Of a stretch of DNA of 64,000 nt, positions 36,891 through 48,196 are shown piece by piece. The notes beneath the pieces are model-generated. The model was not told the DNA's origin. It made no database searches and saw only the letters and a list, made by a program, of their open reading frames with translations. Source of the stretch: Luzula sylvatica (lineage: Eukaryota > Streptophyta > Magnoliopsida > Poales > Juncaceae); contig OX326960.1 of NCBI GenBank assembly GCA_946800325.1, positions 31,897,629 through 31,961,628 of the forward strand, in the 5' to 3' direction. How positions within the stretch are numbered: the stretch's first letter is position 1; every line of letters begins with the position of its first letter. The translations under genes were made by a program, and so were the position numbers.

Positions 36891-38193
36891 TCCAGTGATT
36901 TAATAACTGGAGAGACGAAGTGCACAAACGGACGGCCTCCGATTCAGATTCTGATGCTGCTTCTTTTATTTATCAGAATATATAAAACAAACATGAGCAT
37001 ATTTCCCACCTCTTAAGATCTTCTATGGCCCTGACTCTATAACTCTGTACATTTATTTCATAATATTCAATGTATCGCCACATAAAATCATAAAATATAA
37101 AAAAAAATAAGCTAGAAAATTCTTATCGATGGCAATTTAGTAATTTTTAGTATAAATTAGGGTAGTTATTGAAGTTATAAACTAGTTTGTACGGTATTTC
37201 ACTCTTTGTAATCCGTCCATTTAATCACGTTCGTTATCTCAACCACGTTCCCCCTGTCCATTTCAACCATTCATCATTTAACACGTGTCTACCCAGAGAA
37301 TCTGGCTTGTATTTTCTTGTGATTGTGTGTGGCTATACACTCTGGATAACTTCGTGTGGTAGGTTCTAAAATTATATTGTTAATTTATATTTTCAAAAAA
37401 GGACCACACGTTTGGTTATTCATTCCAACATAAAATGTATAAATCTTGTAAAAAATAGTTTACAAAATATTATTCGTGCGTAAAAAAGGTATATAATAAT
37501 TTCAAAATGTATATTATACATGTAAAAGTAAATAATGTATATTGTAATTCAAAAATATATATAATACAATTAAAAATATATAACATATAATTGTATATCA
37601 TACAAGTTAAAACGAATGTATTGGACTTAAAAAATATGTATCATACATTTAAAAAAATATATCATAAATATATAAAATATATAACGTATATTGGCCTTGA
37701 AGAAGATGTGTCATGTATCTAAAGTATATATGATACGTCTAAATATAGATAGCACATAAATATATTTCATACATGCAAAAGAATATAACATATTTTAAAG
37801 AATACATGTAAAAATATATACATAAATATAAAATATATATGATACTTGGATGCGGAGCGACAGACAAAAATTGCCAAAACAAAAAAAAAAGAAATACTTT
37901 TTGTATATAAAAAATGCTACGTGACTCGCCAAGATCATATTTAGCAGACCGGCGCGCAAATTTGCAGTATCAATTATAAAAAAAAAATTATGCAATTTGA
38001 AAACTAATATTGAAATTTTGTATATTTACTGATCAAGTACTTCTCGAAGAAGACACGAATAATTGATGATCATGATGATTCAAAATTGACATTGGATTCT
38101 AATATTCTTATCATACTTATCCATGCAATTGTCAGGACACGGAATCTTGCATGGAAATCATGAAAATTTCTCTCCAAAAGCCCAAAAAATAAA
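36891..38193. other. Gene-free stretch with AT-rich degenerate repeats
   Basis: About 37440-37850 is a run of loosely repeated TATATCATACA/AAAATATATA words. Nothing coding supported. Confidence 0.5.
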
Positions 38194-39251
38194 GGGAATT
38201 TTGTACAAAAACTCTAATTTTTTTTTTATATTGTAAAAGAAATCCCATCTTGAAAATCCCAAAAACCCCTTTCTGCCTAATTTTTATTTTCAAATACCAC
38301 CATATAGGAGTTAAAACTAGCCATTGATAGGATTAATTATTTTTTGACCAAAATATCATTTTATTTCCATATGTAGCAATTAAAAAAAATTATTATTTTT
38401 TATTAATTTAAAAAAAAAATCATAATTTTTGTTTAACATGTAGTGATTTAAGAAAAATCAAATTATTAGATGTTGTGTTTATATAATTTTAATATTTCAT
38501 TTATTATTCGTGAAAAACTAACATTAGGTAATAATAAAATAAACAACTTCAAAATATAATGATAGAAAAATATATATTTAAACACAAAGTATAAATAAAC
38601 ACCTTACATAAATTATATATTGTTTGTACATAAAATACATAAATTATAATATAACCATAGAGTATAAATAAACATAGATGTTGGGTTATGTCCAAAAATT
38701 TTCATTTATTATTTATGTAAGGTGTTTATTGATAGAAAAATATATGTTTAAACAAATTATAATAAAACGTTTAAATTGTTCTTTAAGTTTTTTATTTTCA
38801 TTCTCCTTTTATGTAATTTTTTTATAATTTCATGATATTTTATTTTTTTAAATATTTGTAAGGTGTTTCTTTTAATATTGTTGTTTATCTTATTACTATT
38901 TTATGCTAGTTTTTCAAGAAAAAAATATAAAATTCAAATATATATAACGTGTAAAATACTAAAATTGTATAAATATCATATAATAATTATTTTTAAAAAA
39001 TTAATATATGCTACAAAAATGTAGGATTTTTTTAAAATTAATAAAAAATAACATTTTTTTTTAATTACTGCATATGTAAATCGAAGGATATTTGGGTCAT
39101 TTTTATTTAACACCATCCATGGCTAGTATTTATCTCTATATAGAGGTATTTGAAAATAAAAGTTTGGTAGAATTTTTTTTTTTGGAATTTTCAAAAAGAT
39201 AGGGATTTTTTACAATATTAAAAAATATTAGGGTTTTTTTTGCAAATTCCC
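38194..39251. mobile_element. Old TIR element of the pyrimidine-rich family
   Basis: The left arm (GGGAATTTTGTACAAAAAC, then TTTTATTTTCAAATACC, then GTTAAAACTAGCCATTGAT) is mirrored on the right (TGGCTAGTATTTATCTC, GGTATTTGAAAATAAAAG, TTTTTGCAAATTCCC). It is the same family as 43274-44141 but more diverged. I found no convincing target duplication. Confidence 0.7.
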
Positions 39252-40543
39252 CACACCTCTTTTTCATCTACCCTAATCTATGTGTTATAAAATATTCTCA
39301 AAACCCAATGATATTAAGGAGTGGACAAACAAAACTCTAATTAAAGATTAATATTCTCCACCACAAATAACCAGACACCTCCTTTGATTCTGTAGTATTA
39401 GAGAGGACCAAACATGAGGTAAAGCAAGACTGATTCTTTGTAACTTCGTAGTTTGTCTTTGTCACTTCGATACTTTGATTCCAAATTTTAACACAAAAAT
39501 AATTTCGGTCAATGGGAAGGGTGTATTTGTAAAAATGTAGCTCGTATTATTATAATAAAGAGATTCTGAATGGGAAGAACTGAAACCGTTCATACAAAAT
39601 TAGTGGACTCCACGAGCCACGCGAGCTGACGTGGCAAAACGGACGGTTCGCCGCATAAATTAATTAGGTACAAGTTTGTACATACGTACAACATTTACGA
39701 CTATTTACAAATATGTCAGGTGGCGCAATTTGCTTGGTTGTTTGTTTTATGAACCATTGATAACTCGTCACGTGGCTACTTGTAGAATGTCGTTAATTAT
39801 TTGGGAATTCGTACAAAATAAAATGTTTAAACAGTTTTTATATATTTTCGGATTTTATTTTATGTAATTATAACATGAATAAATTTTGCACGCTTTTCAA
39901 AGCAAAATTCATATCTTTTTTGACAAGATCTCGTACAAAAATGCGATAGAAAATGGTCCTATATGGATTCATAAATTTCGAAAGAAAGAAGGAATCTAAA
40001 AATAAAATATTGTGGGGGTTGAGATTTGGTGGTCATATCATTCTAAAGCAAATTATCCCACTCAGTACTATTTTTTCTTCCTCTCATAGTCTCAAGTATC
40101 AAAAACACTGCATGTATCCATTTGACAAATTTTTAATGTTAAGTATATTATATATCATGCATTTATATAATATGTTTTATATTTGCAATGGAGAGGAAGT
40201 GAAATAAGAAGCGACGTCAAATCGCCACGGTACGAAATATAATTGAGTAAATGTGACGAGTTGCGTATGTGTTGAAAGGACAGAGCCTTATCACCTTATC
40301 TTCATTGTTCATTTCTTTTTGACTTTTATTTCTTTTTTTACACCTTTCTATAAGAAAAACAAAGAAACGCAAATTTCACGTGCTTACATTTGCTCCCCAC
40401 TTTTTTTTTCCACAAAATTTATTTCAAGTAATTAGATCACAAATATTTACTTGGAATTTATAGTAAGGTACATCATTTTCAATGTTGAAGACAAAATAAA
40501 TACATATCTGTATTTTTTTTTATAACAATAAAAAAATAAATCA
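39252..40543. other. Gene-free AT-rich stretch
   Basis: Short open frames only, without domains or splice logic. No element ends recognised. Confidence 0.5.
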
Positions 40544-41916
40544 TTTGCAAGAATAGCAAGTCGGTTTTCAATTCGGGCGAAAAAGGAAGGACTTTCGCTC
40601 GAGGACCTGACGAAAGTGAGTAATAATTTTTTTTCTTTATTTGTTATAATTTTGAAGTAGCAAATTTTTTTTTGCACTTTCGTCAGTTCGGTTGGCAAAA
40701 GTACAGGTACAATCACTAGTTTAGAGATTTTTTTGTAAGATTGTAGAGACATATTCTTAGTACATCTATTATGTAAGTATATGCAAATATGTTATTGTTT
40801 TTTAATGGTATGTACAACTTGAATTCTATTTGTTTTGCTTAGATTTGTTATTGTATGTGGAATGATTGTGGAATTGTTTTGAGATTGGTCTAGAATTTTC
40901 AACTTACTTATATTTTCTATTAATTATGAATTTATGTGAAAAATCAACATTATAAGTTTTCTTGTAATTTTTAAAATTAATTTTGCATTCTTTACCTATT
41001 TGTGCATCTTTTTCATTCTGAAAATTTGTTTGTTTAATTATAAAATAAAAAGATAAAAAAATGTTTGAAAAATTATGTTAAATTGCTATGAAAATTCCCC
41101 TTTTTTATGTCATGTTTCTAAAATATATTGAATGCTTTACGTATTTTTTAAAATCACCAAAAAATGTCTTGCTTAATATTGACCGCGTCTAGCTGGTTTA
41201 AGATCTTATAACATTCAATTTCATTTAATTTTCTATTTGTTATGATTTTTAGAAATTGTTCTATTAATTGTTTTCAAATTTTGTTTTGTCCTGATTAGAT
41301 AATTGTTTAGAAAATATCCGTAGATACGATAAAAATACGCAAAATACTAGTGTATTTTTTTTGTATTCGTAGAAAAAAATATAAGACTAATATTTATTTA
41401 GAATTTTAAACATCCACAAAAAAATTTGTAATGCTGATTTTTCGCTTAAACCCATAATTAATAGAAAAATACAAATAAATTAAAAAATTCAAGATAAATC
41501 TCTAAAATTTCACACAATAATTCCACACACAAATAAAAGATCTAATAAATAAAAATAATATAATTTGGACATACCACTAAAAACTAATAACATATTTATA
41601 GACAGGTCCCTAGAATTTAAGAAAAAAAATCCATAAACAGGTGTGCACTTTCGCCGATTGAGTTGGTGAAAATGCAAAAAAAAAAAAAAAAAACTTTAAA
41701 ATCGTAACAAATAAAAAAATTATAAAAATTTATTACCCACTTCCGCCAGAAGGGATGTCGAAAGGGACTTAATTAATTTTTTTTTAGGTTAACGTATCAA
41801 AATCATGATTAATCATTTCCGCAAGGCTCTTGGCAAAAGTCCTTGTTTTTTCGACAAGATTTGTGGCGAAAGAACTAGTTTTCCAAATTGAGAGAGTGAC
41901 GTGCTATTCTTGCAAA
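40544..41916. mobile_element. Probable TIR DNA element with GCGAAAGT subterminal motifs
   Basis: The left end TTTGCAAGAATAGCAAGTCG matches the right end read inward, TTTGCAAGAATAGCACGTCA. Inside both ends lie words such as CACTTTCG and GGCGAAAG in opposite orientation (40600-40700 and 41640-41880), together with TTTGTTATAATTTTGAAG and its mirror. The centre is AT-rich with no transposase. A target duplication was not found. Superfamily unknown. Confidence 0.6.
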
Positions 41917-42874
41917 TTGGATTTTTTTTGGATGCTACGTATCAAATAAATTCTACATATCTATTATAGGATCTAATTCTCTGAAATTTGGATTGTTTAT
42001 AAATATGTACTTGTCAACATAACATAAGAGAGGGGTGGTACCTCAAATAACTCCCAACAATCTTATTGCATGCATCCTTTGCTTTTGCATATCAACCATT
42101 TATTCTTTCCATTACCCTTACTCCACAATTCTTTTTCAAAATTTCAAATTTAGAATCAACTAAAAAACAATTTGATAACATTTTAAAAAAGATTAAACAA
42201 AAAATATACACGAGACATGCTGAGATATTAACAATTTTATCAAAAGTAACTACTCAATTGTTTTTTAAATCTTAAATCGAAGGGCACGTGTGAAATTAAA
42301 AAACAACATACAATTCACATTTTTTGTTACGGAATCTTGGCAAATTGAAGAGTATCTCTCTATCTATCTATATCGACAAGAATTTATTTCGTTTTCGATA
42401 TTCGGAAATTCACATGTAAAATTGAAATTTCGACCCCACTTCACATGGGCTTCCATTTGGAATCATTGGGGCTCAAATTCGTTCTATATTCAATTAGGAA
42501 TATTCATAATGTACTCGATATACCCTTTTTTAGGATAATGTTTCTTCAATTTGATTCAGCATATACCATTTTGTATATAGACACAAAAAATGTATCATAT
42601 TAACAATGTTTTTACTATACATAAAAAGAGCATATCTCAATAATTTGGTCATTTGCAAAATATATAGTTTTCATTATCCATTAAAAATAATTCGGAAATA
42701 AATGCGCATAATTGAAATATAAACTACAAGTTAAAAGTTAAAACTAGTCATTAGTCATAAATATTAGAAATTACACCAACAAAAGAAAGAGACTAGGTCC
42801 ATACAACAAGACCCTTCTTTCCAAGTCCTTCCAAAATTGCAAAACCACCCAAAATATATATTTTCTATTACAAT
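41917..42874. other. Gene-free stretch next to the SWIB gene 3' end
   Basis: AT-rich with short open frames of no recognised identity. Part of 42700-42874 is likely 3' UTR of the SWIB gene. Confidence 0.5.
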
Positions 42875-45462
42875 TTAGTCCTTGATGAAATGAGGGGATA
42901 GATATTTCGCAACGGAGAATCCATTGAACGTATCGACTTTAAATAAATCCTTCAATTTCTCATCACATATTATATTCCTCTTATCCGAAGGATCCTGCAA
43001 AACAATATATATCAAATTTACCCTTCAAATATATATCAAATTTACGCTTGTTATTTACCTGAAGATCATTTTCTTTGATGTAGGCCCACATTCGCTTCAC
43101 CACGTCAGAACGAGCCAGGCTGGTTTCGCCGGTACCTAAAAAGTCTCGTAATTCGTCTGATAATCGAAGCGGAGCAAGCAGACCCGATTGACCCGTTTTA
43201 GCCTTTTTTGCGGATCCTAAATAATTCAATCAAATATTAAATAATTATATTTCTTCGAGGGTCATTTTTAATAGGGAAATTTTCAAAAAACCCCCTATAT
43301 TTTTTGGATATTCTAAAAAACCCCCAATCTTTTTGGAAACTCCAAAAAAACCCCTCTACCAAATTTTTATTTTCAAATACCCCCCTATGGGGTTAAAGTT
43401 AACCATGGATGGTGTTAAATTTTTTTTATGACCAAAATACCCTTCATCTACATATGTAGTAACTAAAAAAATATTTTTGTTATTTGTATTCATTTTTAAA
43501 AAGTTCTAATTTTTTTTTAGCTTATAATAATTTAAAAAAAATAATTATCATATGTTATATTTATATAATTTTAATATTCATACATTATATATATTTGACT
43601 TATATATTTTTTTTTCTGAAAAACCAACATAAAATAATAATAAGATGAACAACAATATTAAAAGAACACCTTGCAAATATTTAAAAATTAAAATATCATG
43701 AAACTATTAAAAACATACAAAAAAGAAGAACGAAAAAAAAACTAGAAATTTAAAGAAATATTTTTCTGTCAATATATTTTAAAGGTGTTTATTTTATTAT
43801 TATCTGATGTTAATTTTTATTGAATAATAAATGAAATGTTAAAATTATACAAACACAACATTTAATAATTTTGTTTTTGTAAAATCACTATATGTTAAAA
43901 AATAATTATGAATTTTCTTAAAACTAATAAAATTAATGAAAAATTAACAAAAATATACATATGAAAATAGAAGGGTATTTTGGTCATAATTTTTGTTTAA
44001 CACCATTCATGGTTAAATTTAACCCCATAGGGGGGTATTTGAAAATAAAAGTTTGGTAGAGAGGTTTTTTTGGAGTTTCCAAAAAGATAGGGGGTTTTTT
44101 AGAATATCAAAAAAAGATAGGGGGTTTTTTGAAAATTTCCCTTTTTAATATATTCATTTCATTACCTTCGACTTCGATTTGTTTATCTTTCTTTGGAGTC
44201 TTCTCTTTCTCCTTTGATTTCGAACTTCCTCCACCTGCATTACCTCCGAAAATCAAAACACAAAAAAAAGAAATATTAAAATTGCAAATTTGCAATTGGG
44301 TCCCTGGATTATTTTGAAATTAAATTAAGTACCATCTTCGAGGGGCCAGATGTGTTTGGTGAGAGCCTTGTTCATTTGAAACATATCTATTGAATCCACG
44401 TTGAATAATACTTTGAGTTTGTCATCGCATAATATTTTTCTCTTGTTTGCAGGGTCCTGTAAGCTATTTTCGCGTATATATGCCCAAATTCGCTTCACAA
44501 CCTAAATAAAATAACAAGCAAAATAAACAAAAGATTAAGTTTTTTATTTTAAATATTCTTATAAATATATGAATGAATAAGTTTATGAAACCTCGGTTCG
44601 AGCAAGAGTGGATTCGCCAACAAAATTTTGTAAATCTTCAGAAAGGCTGCAAGGTTTTGTAAATCCACCGCCTCCTCCTCTTTTCTTTTCTACTTTATTA
44701 TTATTGCATTTACTCAACCTTCATAAAATTAAAATTAAAATTAAAAAACGCCAAAAGGTTTAGTTAATCGAATGTATTTACCACATGGACATATAGAATT
44801 AATTCACCATTAAATGCAATTTCATGCAAATCCTGAGTTCATTGAGAAAATAATACATGCATGAATGGAATTCAAAACGGAAGAAAGAAGAGGACTTTAC
44901 TGTTTTGAAACCCTAATTATATCAGAAGACAAAATTAATTAGACCAAAATGCAAAACTTTTGAAGACATAACTTGCAATTTTAAGATTAGTTATAGATTG
45001 TGAGTAATAATATCCAAGCATGCAAATTGAATATAGAAAGTACCAAAATCCCCAAAATCAGAAGAAGAAAAAAAACTCCAAATTGAATAAAATCAAGAGA
45101 AATAAAAAACTAAAAAGATAATGATGACATTACTTTCTCTTCTTTCTCCCAGGGACATTTCTGGGTTCCTTCACTTCCTCCTCCTCCTCCTCTTCTTCTT
45201 CTTCCTCTCCGACCTCATTATCTCCAGACCCGTGATCATCCCCATTGCCATCCTTCGCCGCTTCTCCACCCTCAATCTCATTCTGAATCCCAGTGCTCAG
45301 AAACAACTCGACTTGTTCCCTAATAAAACCCTTCTTGTCGGACAAATTAGTACTGAACTCCGACTCCAAGTGACGGCGCACTGTGCCGGTAGTGGTAGTT
45401 GAGAGGTCAGATGACCGGAGAAACTCCTTGAGCTTCTCTACCAATTCCTCGTCCGTCGCCAT
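42875..45462 (-). CDS. DEK_C plus double SWIB/MDM2 domain nuclear protein
   Basis: Six exons on the minus strand: 45462-45134, 44718-44592, 44501-44333, 44234-44166, 43216-43059 and 42994-42875, giving 323 aa with all phases consistent. A DEK_C-like domain lies at about 1-57 (EELVEKLKEFLRSSDLSTTT, then TVRRHLESEFSTNLSDKK). An acidic stretch with 11 consecutive Glu (86-96) and a basic patch follow. SWIB domain 1 is at ~132-206 (FTKPCSLSEDLQNFVG, VVKRIWAYIRENSLQDPANK). A Lys/Glu linker leads to SWIB domain 2 at ~240-320 (LLAPLRLSDELRDFLG, VVKRMWAYIKENDLQDPSDK). The layout matches plant SWIB/BAF60b proteins with DEK C-terminal domains, thought to act in chromatin. Exon 4 could also start 9 nt earlier (adds Gly-Asn-Ala in frame). 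Intron 4 carries a Mutator-like insertion. Confidence 0.9.
43274..44141. mobile_element. Non-autonomous Mutator-like element in an intron of the SWIB gene
   Basis: 868 bp with long, nearly perfect inverted ends (~170-190 bp). GGGAAATTTTCAAAAAACCC is mirrored at the right end; further in, TATTTTCAAATACCCCCCTA is mirrored by TAGGGGGGTATTTGAAAATA. It is flanked by the perfect 9-bp repeat TTTTTAATA at 43265-43273 and 44142-44150. The 9-bp duplication identifies the Mutator superfamily. No transposase. Related sequence sits at 22.7, 29.0 and 38.2-39.3 kb, and inside both Helitrons at 59.1-59.8 and 60.3-61.0 kb. Confidence 0.92.
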
Positions 45463-45852
45463 GGCTCTCCAACTCCTTGAATTTTGCGATTTGGTCCCTC
45501 GTTTTGGATTTTCTCTTGAGACGTCTTTTTCCAATCCCTTTCTCTATGTAGGAAACAAAATAATCTCGGTTCATGAACACCAGTATTACAGTGACTGTGG
45601 GTTCTCTATATATTATATATGTTGTACCGAGTCCAGGGTATGTTATTGTGAATTTGTTTGGGCTTTATTGATTTATTAGGCTTTAACTTCTAATGGGCTG
45701 AAATTATTTTGTGCCTCGTTATTAACAGGCTGAAATATTTGATGGGTTATTGTCTACCACATAAATGTGGTTTATAGGCCAACATTTTATTTTGGTAAAA
45801 TATTATATCATTTCTAATTTTTCTATTATGCTACTGATATATGGAGATATAC
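45463..45852. other. Upstream region of the SWIB gene
   Basis: Contains the likely 5' leader and promoter. The 98-aa plus-strand frame here is antisense to exon 1 and its flank and has no domain, so it was left out. Confidence 0.5.
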
Positions 45853-46893
45853 TGAGGTGACAATCAGGCGGTCGGATCGGTTTCGGACAAGATTATTTCG
45901 GATTCGGGTCAACGAATTGTGTAGGTTGCAGGTCATTCGGTTTACGGGTCACTGGGTTTCAAGTCGTTTCGGTTTTCGGATCATTCGGTTCCGGGTCGTT
46001 ACGGTTTTCGAATCAATTTTCAGTTATTCGGTTCCGGATCCGGATCGTTTCGGTTATTGCAGGTCATTGGGTTCAGGGTCGTTTCAGTTTTCGGATCATT
46101 CGGTTCCGAATCGTTTTGATTTTCGGATCATTCAATTCCGGATCGTATTGGTTTTCGGGTCATTCGGTTCCTGGTCATTTTGATTTTCAGATCGTTCGTG
46201 TCTCATGAAATTTGGTTTGGGCCCATCAGATTTCCAAAAATTTCATTTTTAGATTATTCACGATTTATGTTATCGGGTTTGGGATAATTTGATTTTCGTG
46301 TCAATCGAATTTCGTAATACTTGGTCGTCGAGTTACTTGGATTTCTTGATGCTTGGTCTCCGAGTTGTTATGTTTTCGGAACATTAAGTGTTCGGCTTAT
46401 TCTCTACAAATGAATTCAATATTTAAATAAATAAATATATAATTTTGATCATTTAGATTTGGATAGTTCACGTTTTTATTTCGGATCATTTTGATTTTGT
46501 ATTTTGGCTAATACAACTAGATATATGTTTTATAATATCAATGTGTGCATTTAGTACTAATATATATTATTTGTTGAATGATCATACAATTATGGTAATA
46601 AATATATTTTACCAATAATATATTATTTTCATAAACTCTTAATCCGAATAAATAAATATTTGGTCATGGTTTTTAGATTATTCGGATTGTGAATTTTGGG
46701 TTAGTTCGAGTTTCGGGTCATTCGAGCATTTGGATTTCGGGTTAGTTTGAGTTTCGTATCATTTGTTTTCAGGTGAATTTCGGATTCGAATCATTCGATT
46801 TCGGCTTGGTTTCGATTTCGATTTCATATCGTTGACTTTTTGACATTTTTACCGTCCGGGTTAAGACGCGTCGAGTCACGTTTTACCAGCTCT
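45853..46893. mobile_element. Second, older element of the CCGAA/TTCGG repeat family
   Basis: The left end GAGGTGACAATCAGGCGG and the right end, read inward (AGAGCTGGTAAAACGTGA), resemble the ends of 20776-21479. The body is full of TCGGTTTTCGG and CATTCGGTTCCGG words, with an AT-rich middle. No clean target duplication recognised. Confidence 0.65.
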
Positions 46894-47361
46894 ACTGATA
46901 TACATACACAATTGTTTTGTTAGTATATGATTTTATGTTACATGCAAAATGTATGCAATTTACCATTCGAAGTGCATAAAGTTGATAAAAGAAAATATAA
47001 AACAAAGAAATAAGAAGAATTATATAGGAAGTGGATATGGAATTAATACAAAAAGGGTGTTCACATGAAGTCATGATAACCACAGATACTTTGCTTACAA
47101 AAAAATGCACTGGTTTTAAATTCTAATAATATAATAATGCAATTACAACTGGACAATCAAGTGTGCCAACCTGCATTTAACAAACTTATTTTAAAAAAAA
47201 TAAATAAATATTTATCCAGTACATTTGAAGTATATATCATTTACAAAAAAGTATTAATGATTTTTATTTTTTTCGACTTTTAAGTATTAATGATTTTCAC
47301 ATGCAAAAGATCTCCCTCATACCTACCTACCTTTTCATTCAAAGCCATGCAAATTAAAATA

Positions 47362-47436
<75 letters not shown>

Positions 47437-48196
47437 CATAAAAAGTATATTAAACATAGGGGAGTTCTATCATGCATCCTTCTACAAGGATATTTTGAAT
47501 ATTTTAGCAATTAATTATATTTGTAAAATAATGTATCATAAAATTTATCTTTTATGGAAATTTTGGTTTAAATGAACAACAAAAAATTCTAATTTAGTTA
47601 TACATTAATTGATAAATATATTTGATATCTTACCTTAAATATTCATAAATGGATAATTACTCCAAATATCCTTGAAAATGGATGTATGATAAGAAAAATG
47701 ATGTACGATAGAAGCCCCTTAAACATAAGTTAACTTAAATACGAGTTTCATGACTCTTGTCGGTGGTTTCGCAGAATATGGATAAATTACACTCACATGT
47801 TCCTCCTGATCCAATGAAACTTCTATCCATGCAGACTTTCGTAAACACATCGATTAAAATTCAAAAAAAGAAATAAACTTTAAATTCTGCTTATAAATCA
47901 GTATACATAAACTACATACTTTGTCATTATATTATTTAAATAACGTGTACAGTAAGATTACACACATATATTTGGTTATACAGAAAAATGTCACAGAAAA
48001 TTTGATGAATGCAAAGCCGCGTATAATTGCGGCGCTTTGGATCCCAAAGCAGAACTTTTCCCTCCAGTTTTGCTTTTACCTCCCTAATTGTTTTAAGAAT
48101 TATTTCTCACTCCATTTTTGACTACTTAATCCCTGTACCCTCCTCCTCACTCTTCACTCCTCACTTACACAAGATCCAACTCGGATCTGAGTAGCA
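46894..48196. other. Intergenic stretch upstream of the SKS gene
   Basis: Contains the poly-C/(CA)n tract described separately and the SKS promoter. No other gene seen. Confidence 0.5.
47365..47435 (+). repeat. 42-base poly-C run followed by (CA)n
   Basis: C from 47365 to 47406 without interruption, then ACCC and a (CA)n tract. It explains the poly-Gly/Val frame on the minus strand, which is not a gene. Confidence 0.95.

Noticed and set aside
47280..47510. 76-aa frame with poly-Gly
   Set aside because: Antisense readout of the poly-C/(CA)n tract.
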